Shown: positions 11,491 to 22,350, counted from the stretch's first letter. The stretch is 64,000 bases of DNA from Glycine soja (GCF_004193775.1 NC_041003.1:24172685-24236684); one strand, 5' to 3'. Program-made: numbers and translations. The notes: generated by a model not told the origin, from the letters alone.

Positions 11491-11987
11491 GATGTTTTTA
11501 ACAAAAAAAAAGGGGGGGACAAACCCTAGGATTTCGATGGATTGATTAAACATCAAATGGCTCCATTGCCGTCACTCCAAAATGGTCAAGTGACTAAATC
11601 AAAAAGAACATACACTTTGAGGGAGTTCCCGGAGAGATTTGCAAAAGATAGGATAAGGTCGCATGAATTATCACCTCTTTCAAAAGGACAGTCAATCTAT
11701 GTTTTCCAAAAAAAAAAAAAAAATCAAATCAAAATCAAAATCACAAAATAGGGAAAGAATGTCATGAACATTGTACAACTTTCCATTACATTGCATTGTT
11801 TCATATGAAGTCCACATTTACCAAATTTCACGATAAGGGTTGCATGCATCTGCATCCCTAAAAATCATGTTAACTGCATAGATTTCCTACATCTAATGTC
11901 CAAATCTTGTGGATTTGGGATGACCGGCCCTCTCGATGAGTCGATCTCTTCCTTTCTCATAAGGGTGGACCCTTGGGTACTTGTACC
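11491..11987 (+). other. Non-coding stretch
   Basis: It holds an A-run (about 11707-11722), a 69-codon open frame without homology, and no recognised motif. I see no gene here. Confidence 0.5.
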
Positions 11988-12972
11988 TATCACTTTTAGA
12001 GGACTACACGTCCTCGCCAACAGAGGGCTGCATGCCCTCACCTTCAGAGGACTACATGTCCTCGCCTTGAGAGGGCTACACGCCCTCACCTTGGGTACTA
12101 GTTACCCTCACCGTTGAGAGGACTACACACCCTCGCCTTGAGAGGACTACACGTCCTCACCATCAGAGGGCTGCACGCCCTCACCTCCAGAGGATTACAT
12201 GTCCTCGCCTTGAGAGGGCTACACGCCCTCACCTTGGGTACTAGTTACCCTCACCGTTGAGAGGACTACACGTCCTCGCCTTGAGAGGACTACACGTCCT
12301 CACCATCAGAGGGCTGCACGCCCTCACCTCCAGAGGACTACATGTCCTCGCCTTGAGAGGGCTACACGCCCTCACCTTGGGTACTAGTTACCCTCACCTC
12401 TAGAGGACTACATGTCCTCGCCTTGAGAGGGCTACACGCCCTCACCTTGGGTACTAGTTACCCTCACCGTCAGAGGACTACACGTCCTCGCCTTGAGAGG
12501 ACTACACGTCCTCACCACCAGAGGGCTGCACGCCCTCACCTCCAGAGGACTATAAGTCCTCGCCTTGAGAGGGCTACACGCCCTCACCTTGGGTACTAGT
12601 TACCTTCACCTTCAGAGGACTACACGTCCTCGCCTTCAAAGGGTCATGTACCTTCAACTTTAGAGGACTACACGTCCTCGCCGTCAAAGGGTCATGTGCC
12701 TTCACCTTTGTAGGGCTACACGCCCTCACCTTTAGAGGACTACACGTCCTCACCTTTAGAGGACTACACGTCCTCGCCATCAGAGGACTACATGTTCCCC
12801 ATTTTCAAAGGGGGGCATGCCCTCACCTTTAGAGGATTGCACGTCCTTGCCATCATAGGACTACACTCCCTCGCCTTCGAAAGGCGACACGTCCTGAACT
12901 TCAGAGGGCTACACGCCCTCGCCTTTAGAGGACTACGCGTCCTCACTTTCGGTGGGCTCCATATCCACACCT
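11988..12972 (+). repeat. Minisatellite of 24-bp hairpin units, about 40 copies
   Basis: Each unit carries an inverted repeat such as GAGGACTACACGTCCTC or GAGGGCTACACGCCCTC, followed by GCCTT or ACCTT. A higher-order period of about 144 bp (6 units) is marked by TTGGGTACTAGTTACCCTC near 12090, 12234, 12378 and 12590. Because 24 is divisible by 3 the array is open in several frames, giving Cys/Pro-rich repeats that I do not regard as a protein. Tandem arrays in the 3' part are common in Ogre elements. Confidence 0.95.
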
Positions 12973-13062
12973 TAAGATAATTTAAGGTCCTCTGTCCTTA
13001 AATGCTTAACCGAGACTTGCACTCCCGGTTAAGGGACCAGTAGTTTCCTTTTAACGGTTCCT

Positions 13063-13930
13063 GGGCCACCCCCTGATATTGGAGGAGGGCCAACTGTGCG
13101 AGCACAACCAGAGAGGGAGGCTATCACACAGCTACTATGCATACTGGGGCAAGATTTCACCCGTGCCGCTGCAAAGAGACGAGTGCGGATCATGCGCACT
13201 AACATGACCACTCTTACACAGATATAGATGACATTGCTACTTAGCAACATTCTGCCCAGCGACCGCAATGCCAATCTCCCCCTGCAAAAGTATCAGTTGG
13301 TCTGTGTCGTCCCAACATGGGTAAGTATGCATATAGTTCAACTGATTTCTGATACCATCTATTGTTTGCAGGGATCGCACCCAAGAGACACCCAGTGGAC
13401 CCGGAAAAGTCCAACAGGGCCCTGGGGTTTCCAGCTCTGGTTACGGGCCTCTATCAGTCCTACAGGGTGCTCGTACCCCCCCGACAAGGTCACATCATCA
13501 TAGGTAAGTATGCACATCGCTCAACTGATTTCTGATACCATTTATTTGTTTGCAGGGATCGCACCCACAAAGACACCCAGTGAACCTGAAGAAGTCCAAC
13601 AGGGCCCTGGGGTTTCCAGCTCTGGTTACGGGCCTCTATCAGTCCTACAGGGTGCCCGTACCCCCCCGGCAAGGTCACGTCATCATAGGTAAGTATGCAC
13701 ATCGCTCAACTGATTTCTGATTTCATCTATTGTTTGCAGGAATCGCGACTGCAAGACACCTAGTGGACCCGAAGAAGTCCAACAGGGTCTTGGAATTGTC
13801 AAGCTCTAATTACGGGTCTCTGTCAGTTCTACGGAGTACCTGTCACCTCCAGCAAGGGCATCAGGCCCCCTACTAATCGAGCTTTCATCAAGAAGTACTG
13901 CGCCCCAGACAGGCGCAGGGCGAAACACCA
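13063..13930 (+). pseudogene. Remnant of the accessory ORF (transposon-protein family), middle part triplicated
   Basis: It is homologous to about 23970-24480 of the accessory ORF at 23590-24837 and to 36480-36914. Shared features are the ITQLLCILGQDFTRAAAKRR-like start, MTLLLSNILPSD, and the block IAPTKTPSEPEEVQQGP with its relatives. The block around HIAQLISDTIY...GFPAL is present three times in tandem. It has in-frame stops and no start region. Its position, after the tandem array and before the 3' region, matches the accessory ORF's place 3' of pol in related copies. Confidence 0.75.
13321..13873 (+). repeat. Triplicated coding segment, 183- and 185-bp units
   Basis: Three copies start with GTAAGTATGCA at 13321, 13504 and 13689 and end around GTCATCATAG. 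Copies one and two are closely similar and the third is more diverged. The first period is a multiple of three and the second is not. Confidence 0.9.
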
Positions 13931-14276
13931 CAGTAGCATTAGGATGGCCGGTAGCGGGCAATAGACGCACCGCCACCACCTTCAGAGTTCACCTCTGCTC
14001 ATCCACAAAAAAGTTAGAGCGTTGCCTACGACACATGGCCGACCCATAGGCGACCAAGTCCAAAGCCAAAGGTAAGCAAAGTACTAGGTCAGTGACCGAC
14101 AAGTCATAAGGCGTCCAGCTAAAGACGTTAAAGAAGCGCTACAAGGAGGCAACCTAGTACCTTTTGAATCTATGCTTGTTATTTGATCACTTTTTATAGT
14201 AGGACGCACCTAGTTGCTCATGATCCTGGGGATTTAAATAAAACGAGCACAAGCTCGGAAGGTAGTCATACCTCAC
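13931..14276 (+). other. 3' flank of the accessory-ORF remnant
   Basis: It contains sequence shared with about 22090-22200 and 27840-28080 (for example AAAGACGTTAAAGAAGCGCT compared with AAGACATTAAAGAAGCACTA). No gene is seen. Confidence 0.55.
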
Positions 14277-14600
14277 AAAATATATATATGTATGTTTAGG
14301 TAGAAAGATACCTTAGATATGCATGTATGTAAACAAAAACACACTTCACAAAATATATATATGTATGTTTAGGTAGCAAGATACCTTAGATATGCATGTA
14401 TGTAGCAAAAAGATACCTCACAAAATATATATATATGTATGTTTAGGTAGCAAGATACCTTGGATATGCATGTATACAGCAAAAATACCTTACAAAACAT
14501 ATATATGTATGTTTAGGTAGCAAGATACCTTGGATATGCATGTATATAGCAAAAATACCTCGCAAAAATATACACATGTTTAGGTAGCAAAATACCTCAT
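14277..14600 (+). repeat. AT-rich tandem repeat, about 72-bp unit, five copies
   Basis: Units follow CAAAATATATATATGTATG - TTTAGGTAGCAAGATACCTT - ...ATGCATGTAT. The core GGTAGCAA.ATACCTT is shared with the array at 35752-36062, which has a shorter period. Confidence 0.9.
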
Positions 14601-15164
14601 GAAAAAAAAAAAGGGAAAAAAGAAAACAAACAAGAAAAAGAAATAAACAAATGATAATGATAAAAAAAAAGAAGAAGGAGAAAAAAGAAAATAAGTTGTC
14701 TAGCTGAAAAACCAACATGCTTTTGAAAAGAGATGACTTCCAACTTTTCTTTGAAAAAAATTCACTGATCATAACTAGTTTTTGGAAAAAATGTGTACAC
14801 CTGAAGGGTGAATGCTATGAAATTTCCCCGGACGCCCGAAATGGACTCGGATGAATGCACAAATTGATAAAAGAACATATTTTGGAAACATTGGGTTGAT
14901 TTAAAATAGAGGAAATGAATCCTGAGCCCTAGCATCACATGACCATAAAAATTTGACATTTGAGTGTCCGCATAGGTGCATGCATAACCAGTTTTGCATA
15001 AAATTTCCAAATCATCATTTTTTGCATTTGTGTCATGGAAATAATGTGGGGCATCCCTTTTTATCCTTGAACCAAACCAAACCCTGACATGTATCATGTC
15101 TAGCCATTCTACAAGCCTTGAGCCAAAATCCTGACTCACCATAAACCTTACCCTCGGAAGCAAA
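14601..15164 (+). other. Non-coding 3' region shared with 40740-41290
   Basis: It aligns by eye with the broken Tat copy near 40790-41290 (shared TGTGTACAC...GAAGGGTGAATGCT and AATGGACTCGGAT). It has an A-rich stretch at 14600-14700 and open frames on the minus strand that are not conserved. No gene is supported. Confidence 0.6.
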
Positions 15165-15355
15165 AAAAAGGAAGGAAAGGAAATTTCCAATCAAAGAGAA
15201 AGCAAAAAAGGAAGGAAAGGAAATTCCCAATCAAAGAGTGGGAGAAAGAGAAAAAAGAAAAGAAAGGAAATTCCCAATCAAAGAGTGGGAGAAAGAAAAA
15301 AGAAAAGAAAGAAAATTCCCAACCAAAGAATGGGAGAAAGTAAAAAAGAAGGAAG
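15165..15355 (+). repeat. Purine-rich tandem repeat, about 45-bp unit
   Basis: Units read GGAAATTCCCAATCAAAGAG - TGGGAGAAAGAAAAAAG in about four copies. A related array is at 41365-41500 with ATCCCCGATCAAAGATTGG. Confidence 0.85.
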
Positions 15356-16016
15356 CTCCTGGTCAAAGAAACCAGAAGAAATGTGCAGAGAGGTCTTTGG
15401 ACCGGACAATATCTGAACAATACAGAATTGTCACCAAATGAACAAAAAGAAGGAAGGGAAACCACGACCTAAAATAGTCTTCTCCCTTTGATTACCAACC
15501 AAAATCCCGTGCGCTAGCGACTTTTTTTTCTCGCCCCGCACTAAACAAAAACAGAAAAAGAAAAAAGCCAGAAAAATCAAAAGCCAAAAACACACAAAAG
15601 CCGAAAAAAAAACCACCAAAAGAACCCATTCCCAAGGGAAGCCCTATTGATCCATGATCACGCGTGTAATTTTTGATTTGATAGGAAATAATTTGCAAAG
15701 TCAAGTCATGACATATCTATGGTTCGGAATTAGGATGAAACACTTACCTGTGCGAGATTGATACACTTTGAGTGATTTTCTTCTATTTTTGTCGAACCCG
15801 GTGTTTCCTCTAAATGGTCATTTAGAAACGAAATGCTAACATCCAAAATCTCATTTATGGTTACGGGGGATCCCATCGGCAGACTCTCCTTCCCCGGTAG
15901 ACGCATTGTTTTTCACTCAAAAAAGCATATGCTGCTCTAAATCAGTTGGAATATTTGTCTCCTTGCTAAAGCATGTTTGCATTTTAGTGGAGAAAACACC
16001 GAGACTTTTTCAAATC
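15356..16016 (+). other. Non-coding 3' region
   Basis: It aligns with 41510-42090. It has a purine-rich plus strand and open frames on the minus strand only because of low-complexity composition. No gene is supported. Confidence 0.55.
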
Positions 16017-16340
16017 TCACAAGTTATCCAGAACTACGTAGGTCTGAGTTCCTCATTGGAGGATACGTAGGAGCAAGAGCCTCGCTTTTGTCGACCACAC
16101 CGCCTTTTGTCGCCATGACTCAAGAGCTGGTAGCCCGCGGAGACACCTTACGGTTATCCGCACCTCGTCATTCAGTGACCCCAAGTGTGATTCACGAGCA
16201 GAGACCAATATGGTCATCTGCGCCCTTTCCGGAGATGTCAGCATTTTCCGATGGAGACTTTTCAAGTCTCACAAGTTATCCAGAACTACGTAGGTCTGAG
16301 TTCCTCATTGGAGGATACGTAGGAGCAAGAGCTTTGCTTT
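16017..16340 (+). repeat. Direct duplication of an LTR-like segment, about 253 bp apart
   Basis: ACAAGTTATCCAGAACTACG - TAGGTCTGAG...GGATACGTAGGAGCAAGAGC occurs at 16017 and again near 16270. The ACTACGTAGGTCTGA...TACGTAGGAGCAA core also lies in every Ogre-type LTR here (3869, 4195, 39678, 45770). Confidence 0.85.
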
Positions 16341-16394
16341 TGTCGGCCGCCCCATAATCTTTGTCATACTGACCCTGAGGTCATGTGACGTGCA

Positions 16395-17135
16395 CCCTTG
16401 TATCATCCAGAGGCGGCGGGCCCGATGATACGCGGAGATACCTTACGGTTATCCGCACCCTTTTGTCATCCAGAGGCGGCGGGCCCGATGACAAGCAGAG
16501 ACCAAGTTTGGTCATTCTGCACCCTTCTATCATCCAGAGGCGGCGGGCCCGATGATACGCGGAGATACCTTACGGTTATCCGCACCCTTTTGTCATCCAG
16601 AGGCGGCGGGCCCGATGACAAGCAGAGACCAAGTTTGGTCATTCTGCACCCTTGTATCATCCAGAGGCGGCGGGCCCGATGACAAGCAGAGACCAAGTTT
16701 GGTCATTCTGCACCCTTGTATCATCCAGAGGCGGCGGGCCCGATGATACGCGGAGATACCTTACGGTTATTCGCACCCTTTTGTCATCCAGAGGCGGCGG
16801 GCCCGATGACAAGCAGAGACCAAGTTTGGTCATTCTGCACCCTTGTATCATCCAGAGGCGGCGGGCCCGATGATACGCGGAGATACCTTACGGTTATCCG
16901 CACCCTTTTGTCATCCAGAGGCGGCGGGCCCGATGACAAGCAGAGACCAAGTTTGGTCATTCTGCACCCTTGTATCATCCAGAGGCGGCGGGCCCGATGA
17001 TACGCGGAGATACCTTACGGTTATTCGCACCCTTTTGTCATCCAGAGGCGGCGGGCCCGATGACAAGCAGAGACCAAGTTTGGTCATTCTGCACCCTTGT
17101 GTCATCCAGAGGCGGCGGGCCCGATGATACGCGGA
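16395..17135 (+). repeat. 127-bp two-subunit tandem array
   Basis: Each repeat has two similar halves of about 63-64 bp. Both hold CATCCAGAGGCGGCGGGCCC followed by GATGA; one half ends in CTTACGGTTATCCGC and the other in AAGTTTGGTCATTCTGC. One half-unit is duplicated near 16650-16715, breaking the alternation. Open frames across it restart every 127 bp and are not genes. Confidence 0.95.
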
Positions 17136-17317
17136 AATACCCGAGTGGTTATCCGTATAAACATTCTTTTGCTATCTGTAAGACAGAACGCTTGATAGCA
17201 TGCAGAGACTGACATAGTCTTCTGCACCTTTTGTTCCTCCGGGAACAACAAGTCATTTACATGCGGAAATTTCATGGTCACCCGCGACTCTCGTCAACCG
17301 AGAGGAGCGAAATTAGT

Positions 17318-17640
17318 GTCATACACTGATTTTCGTCCGGGGACCTTTGCTTGATGACATGCGACCATTCTTTGGTCCTTGTGAGGTGCTTGGCACACAT
17401 CATTAGGCAATTTGTGAAATTCTGGGAACGACAAGTCATGGTCACCCGTGACTCTCGTCAATCGAGAGGAGCGAAATTAGTGTCATACACTGATTTTCGT
17501 CCGGGGACCTTTGCTTGATGACATGCGACCATTCTTTGGTCCTTGTGAGGTGCTTGGCACCCATCATTAGGCAATTTGTGAAATTCCGTGAACGACAAGT
17601 CATGGTCACCCGCGACTCTCGTCGAATCGAGAGGGACGAA
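17318..17640 (+). repeat. Tandem partial copies of the LTR start, upstream of the 3' LTR
   Basis: TGTCATACACTGATTTTCGT - CCGGGGACC...GGCAATTTGTGAAATTC, about 115 bp that match the first 115 bp of the LTR, occurs at about 17318 and 17482. Each is followed by CGACAAGTCATGGTCACCC - GACTCTCGTC. The real 3' LTR follows at 17702. Confidence 0.85.
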
Positions 17641-17685
17641 ATTAGTGTCTTATCTTTACTTTCCTTTTATCTCCAATAAAAGACA

Positions 17686-17701
17686 AGTAAAGAGGGGCAA
17701 C
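17686..17701 (+). other. Polypurine tract
   Basis: AGTAAAGAGGGGCAAC directly precedes the TGTCATACC start of the 3' LTR, the expected place for plus-strand priming. Confidence 0.75.
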
Positions 17702-19998
17702 TGTCATACCCTAATTTCGTCCGGGGACTTTTGCTTGATGACATGCGACCTTTCTTTGGTCCTTGTGAGGTGCTTGGTACCCATCATTAGGCAATTTGTG
17801 AAATTCCAGGACATGCCAAAAACCCAAAAAATATTGATGCACAATTCGTAAGTTTCCGTGACACACCGGAAATCAAATGGAAGCATCGTTGCATAATTAA
17901 GTGAGGTTCCGTAACATTCCGTAAGTCAAAAAAGGGGATGATTATGTAATCCGCAAGGTTCCGTAACATTACGAAAAGAAAACAAGTATCGTTACGAAAT
18001 TCGTAAGTTTCCGTAACTTTACGAAAAAAGAATCACCAAAAAAAGCCAAAGGGGGGTGTATTTAGTAAAATGGGGGGTGCAAACAGTAATTTTCGAATCT
18101 GGGCCCTTCTAGAGGTTTCTGGGCAATTTCTTGCTTAAGGTTGAAGTAACCTAGCTCGCCTGGGCGAGCTGAGCTCGCCTGGGCGAGCTAGATGGCCACC
18201 ACACCCCCCGTTTTGTTGAAAAATGGGATTCCGGGGCTTCCGGGACACCCGTAATGCTTCCGTAAAATTCCCATAACTCTAAATAAGCATAACTAACTTA
18301 ATACGGGTGAGACAGAAGAGAAAAAAAGAAGAAAATCAAGTCCTATATGCTTCCGTAAGGCTTCCGTAACTTTTCCGTAAATTACGAAAGAGGGGGGTGA
18401 ACTTATCAAAATTGGGGGGGTGCAAATAGCAATTTCGAAATTTTGAATTGGGCCTTCCAGAACGTTTTTTGAAGCTGGGTTGCTTCCTAAGGTCGCCTGG
18501 GCGAGCTGGGCGGCAACCTCCTCCCCCTTTTTCCTATAAAAAGGCTGAAGGGGGCTGTTCTAAGGATCCCTCAGCCCCCTGGCTATGTATTTCAGCTGTT
18601 TTGGGTGAAAAAAATTGTTTCCGTGAAGAAAATCCAAGCCGAGGTGCTTCCGTAACGCTTCCGAGATGTTTCCGTAAGCAAATCCGTGAAGGTTTTCGTC
18701 CGTTCTTCATCGTTCTTCATCCGTTCTTCGTTCTTCAACGGGTAAGTTTTCGAATCCGAGACTTTCAATTCATCTCTTGTTTTTTTAAGCTTTCATCTTT
18801 ATTTTCGATTTCTTTTCTTCCGTCTTTAACGCGCTTTTACCGTTTATTTAAGCCGTTTTCTCATCTAAATAATGATAAAATGAATTTCAACCGATCATTT
18901 GTGTTGTAATCTCATTTAATCACTTTTAAAATGAAATCTAACCGATCGTTCACGTTATAACCTCGGTTAAACCAAAAAAAGTAAAATAATAATAAAATAA
19001 TCAAAATATCTTGAAAAATAATAATAAAATAATCAAAATATCTTTGAATAAAATAAAACAAAAAAATCAATCGGACGTTTTTTCTTTGGAAGTTTCCTTG
19101 AATGAATTGATTAATAACCAAAGTGAAACTAAGACTAAAATAGACTCACAAATCAAGTTTTGTCCAAAAATCACTAAAAACCGTTTTAAGGTCCAACGCC
19201 TTAAACGGTCCTCTTTGCTTTTATCAGTTAACATGGACCGTTCAAAAGCATAAAATCAACATGTAACTTTACCGCTTTTGAAAGAACTACGTAGGTCTGA
19301 GTTCCTCATTGAGGATACGTAGGAGCAAAAGCCCCGCTTTTGTCGACCACCCCAAGAGATCGTTAATGGTCCAATGCCTTAACGTTTCTCTCCTTTCAAA
19401 AACAAGAGATCGTTAATGGTCCAATGCCTTAACGTTTCTCTCCTTTCAAAAACAAGAGATCGTTAACGGTCCAAAGCCTTAACATTTCTCCCCTTTCAAA
19501 ATCAAAAGACCGTTTAATGGTTCAACACCTTAAATGACCTTTTGTTCAATAAAAACATATTTTGCAAAAAAAGACAAAAACAACTTAACCAAACACTTTG
19601 TTCCGAAAGAACTACGTAGGTCTGATTTCCTCATCACAAATTGAGGAATACGTAGGAGCAAAGGGAAACACCCTTGTCGACCACAAAAAAGAAAAAAATA
19701 TAAAAAGGGTATAAAGGATATAAGAACATAAAAGGGAACATAAAAATCAAAGTCATGTTTGCACATTCGATTAAAGGCTGCCGTCCCTTGGGACGGGCGT
19801 GTCGGGTGCTAATACCTTCCCCGTGCGTAAATACAACTCCCGAACCTTTCACTAAAAAGTTCGTAGATCGCGTCTTTTCCGGTTTTTCCGACGTTTTCCT
19901 CAAATAAACGTTGGTGGCGACTCCGCGCGTATTCCTTTCGTGGAACACGCATCCCGCGAGTCACGCGTCGCCCTCCCGCCGAAGGGTAGGTTGCGACA
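17702..19998 (+). repeat. 3' LTR of the non-autonomous Ogre-like element (2297 bp)
   Basis: It is nearly identical to 2286-4585. Compared with the 5' LTR it has an extra AGCTCGCCTGGGCGAGCT copy (18153-18189 holds two) and lacks one near the TATA box. TATA is at 18535. It ends GCGACA and is followed by ATACC. Confidence 0.95.
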
Positions 19999-20003
19999 AT
20001 ACC

Positions 20004-21661
20004 CTATCAAACTCACATCTTGAGGTTAGCTAAGTACTTTGACAACATTTCCTTCCACCACATACCTCGGGAAGAGAATGAAATGGCTGATGCATTAGCC
20101 ACCCTGGCATCCATGTTTCAACTTGCCCCACACGGGGATCTTCCGTACATCAAATTCAAATCTCAAGGCAGGTCGGCATATTGTTATGCAATAGAGGAAG
20201 AGCGGGATGGGAAACCGTGGTATTTCGACATCAAGCAGTATGTCGAGAACAAAGAATACCCACCAGGGATTTCTGACAATGACAAAAGGACGTTGAGGAG
20301 ATTGGCTACTGGTTTCTTTGTAAGTGGTACCATCCTGTACAAACGAAACCACGACATGACCCTCCTACGATGCGTAGATGCCAAAGAGGCGAACTTCATG
20401 ATTGAAGAGATCCACGAGGGTTCCTTTGGGACACATGCCAATGGGCATGCTATGGCCAGAAAAATCCTTAGGGCCGGTTATTATTGGCTCACCATGGAAA
20501 GCGATTGCTGCGCTCATGTAAGGAAATGCCATAAATGTCAGGCATACGTGGACAATGTCAATGTTCCGCCACATCCTCTGAATGTTATGTCCGCCCCTTG
20601 GCTTTTTGCCATGTGGGGAATAGATGTCATTGGGGCCATCGAACCCAAAGCATCGAATGGTCACCGCTTCATTGTTGTGGCGATAGATTACTTCACCAAA
20701 TGGGTCAAAGCAGCTTCTTATACTAATGTCACAAGGAGTGTGGTAGTTAGATTCATAAAGAAGGAGTTGATTTGTCGATACGGACTCCCCAGGAAGCAGA
20801 TTTTAAATCATAAGATGAGACATGTTCCGCTCCAACCAAAAGGTCCAAGGGTGAGACTTGATTATCAGTCCCATCCATAGGCAAAGTTTATAAAGCTTTC
20901 ATTAACCAATCATGAAGAGGCTTTAGCAACCGTTGGTTGACGTAGGTTCCAATGGCAAATATCCGACGTTTACCAGCACCTGAATCGGTGGACTGGTCAT
21001 TACTGACAATGGCACCAATCTGAACAATAAGATGATGCAGGAGATGTGCGAAGACTTCAAGATCCAGCATCATAACTCTACCCCTTATCGGCCAAAGATG
21101 AATGGGGCAGTAGAGGCTGCGAATAAGAATATTAAGAAGATTGTTCAAAAGATGACAGTGTCATACAAAGATTGGCATGAGATGTTGCCTTTCGCCCTAC
21201 ACGGATACAAAGCGTCGGTGCGAACTTCTACTGGGGCAACGCCGTATTCCTTGGTTTATGGGATGGAGGCAGTACTCCCATTTGAGGTAGAGGTTCCTTC
21301 TCAGAGAATAATGGCGGAGTCAGGCCTAGAAGAGTCAGAATGGGCTCAAGCACGCTACGATCAACTTAACCTTATAGAAGGTAAGCATTTGGCCGCCATG
21401 AGCCATGGGCGTTTGTATCAACGAAGGATAAAGAACGCATTCAACAAGAAGGTACGCCCGCGCAAGTTCAACGAGGGGGACCTCGTGCTGAAGATGTCCC
21501 ACGCTGTTAAAGATAATCGAGGCAAGTGGGCCCCGAATTATGATGGACCTTTCGTGGTGAAAAGAGCTTTTTCTGGGGGTGCTCTGATACTCACCCACAT
21601 GGATGGCGAGGAGTTGCCCTCGCCCGTGAACTCCGATGTAGTTAAACGATATTACGGTTGA
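20004..21661 (+). pseudogene. pol: pol: integrase (interrupted)
   Basis: Integrase inserts the cDNA into chromosomal DNA. The frame continues from the RNase H end. The zinc-binding HHCC domain is at about 20430-20545 (HANGHAMARKILRAGYYW...CHKCQ). The catalytic core starts with Asp in GIDVIGAIEP (about 20620). The second Asp is in ITDNGTNL (about 21004) and the Glu in MNGAVEAANK (about 21110). The C-terminus has a GKWAPNYDGPFVV segment and ends in KRYYG with TGA at 21659. No chromodomain is seen, consistent with Tat. Between about 20797 and 20993 foreign sequence with stops interrupts the core, so the protein cannot be made. The copy at 26309 is uninterrupted at this point, confirming the insertion. 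Confidence 0.88.
20797..20993 (+). other. About 197-bp unidentified insertion in the integrase core
   Basis: It is absent from the homologous frame at about 26755. It has no TG...CA ends, terminal inverted repeats or clear target duplication that I can see. Its source is unknown; edges are good to a few bases. Confidence 0.6.
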
Positions 21662-22350
21662 AGTCTGGGGCGATCGAGAGGACCGTTGCATGTTCTTTTA
21701 ATTCTGAGTTTTTGTTCTTCTTGGTTTCCTCCAGGGTTTCCCTTCCTCTGTATTTGTCTCGTTCCTTTAAAAAAGAAAAGATAGGCGAGGTTTTAGTCCT
21801 CCCTTTGGTTTCAAACTTTGTGTTTTAGATTTGTTATAGCTTGAGCCCTCTTCGCTCGGTGTATGGGGTGCCCCAAACGCTTATTTAAAATTGAATCTAA
21901 CCAGCCTTCACTAAAATAAAATCATCGCATTAGAAACATTCATACATGTACATGCACATGCATATCTTGTGATAGCAAGGAGCAGAATCGTCTCAGGCCA
22001 TGGTTAGAAGTCAAGACAAGTCAATGGCAGAAATCAACCAAGGTAACACGATGACCGGTCACGATTGGTCGCATATCATTTGGCTCTTACTTGCAGGTAC
22101 TTAGGGATGGAAGCGAATGGAGGATAGGATCGCGACTGACCAAGCGCCACCCCTTCCCGGCGCTAAACCAGCAGAGAACGTCGCTGCAAGGCAGCCCAGT
22201 ATCCTTTGCGTTCGTAGTTTCTTTTACTATTGTTTATTTTAAATAAATAATCGACACCTAATTCTAATTTAAGTAGGTTCAAGTGGGCAAACGCTGACCC
22301 ATAAGGAAGGAGGGGACATGGTTAATGTTCCCCTCAAAAAAAAATTGTGG
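21662..22350 (+). other. 3' region between pol and the accessory-ORF promoter
   Basis: No gene is seen. Part of it (about 22090-22200) is shared with 14040-14170 and 27840-27960. A purine stretch, AAGGAAGGAGGGGAC, lies near 22302-22318. Confidence 0.55.

Larger units (their letters stand above)
2286..19998 (+). mobile_element. Non-autonomous Ogre-like LTR retrotransposon, 17.7 kb, with a nested solo LTR
   Basis: The element has matched LTRs of 2300 and 2297 bp (TG...CA), a PBS-like site, a purine-rich tract before the 3' LTR, and a 5-bp target duplication (ATACC). The roughly 13-kb interior holds decayed ORF1, decayed gag, an accessory-ORF remnant and several tandem arrays. I find no protease, RT, RNase H or integrase. 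It is inserted inside the pol of a related Ogre/Tat element. It resembles published soybean non-autonomous retroelements paired with an autonomous partner, but I cannot assign a family name. Mobilisation in trans by an autonomous relative is inference from the missing pol and the intact ends. Confidence 0.9.

Noticed and set aside
11865..12970. Cys/Pro-rich repeat proteins on the minus strand and Gly/Leu-rich ones on the plus strand
   Set aside because: The 24-bp period keeps several frames open by chance; stops and unit changes break each frame.
13321..13740. Short introns (GTAAGT...TTTGCAG, about 50 bp) in the triplicated segment
   Set aside because: The same bases are coding in the longer copy at 24240-24300, where the frame runs through them.
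16398..17212. Open frames of 64-94 codons on both strands
   Set aside because: They restart every 127 bp and only follow the tandem array; no start context or homology.
21662..22350. 3' LTR of the Ogre/Tat element starting near 22318 after a purine stretch
   Set aside because: No TG...CA pair could be matched with another copy; the following promoter leads into the accessory ORF and no LTR end or target duplication is visible.
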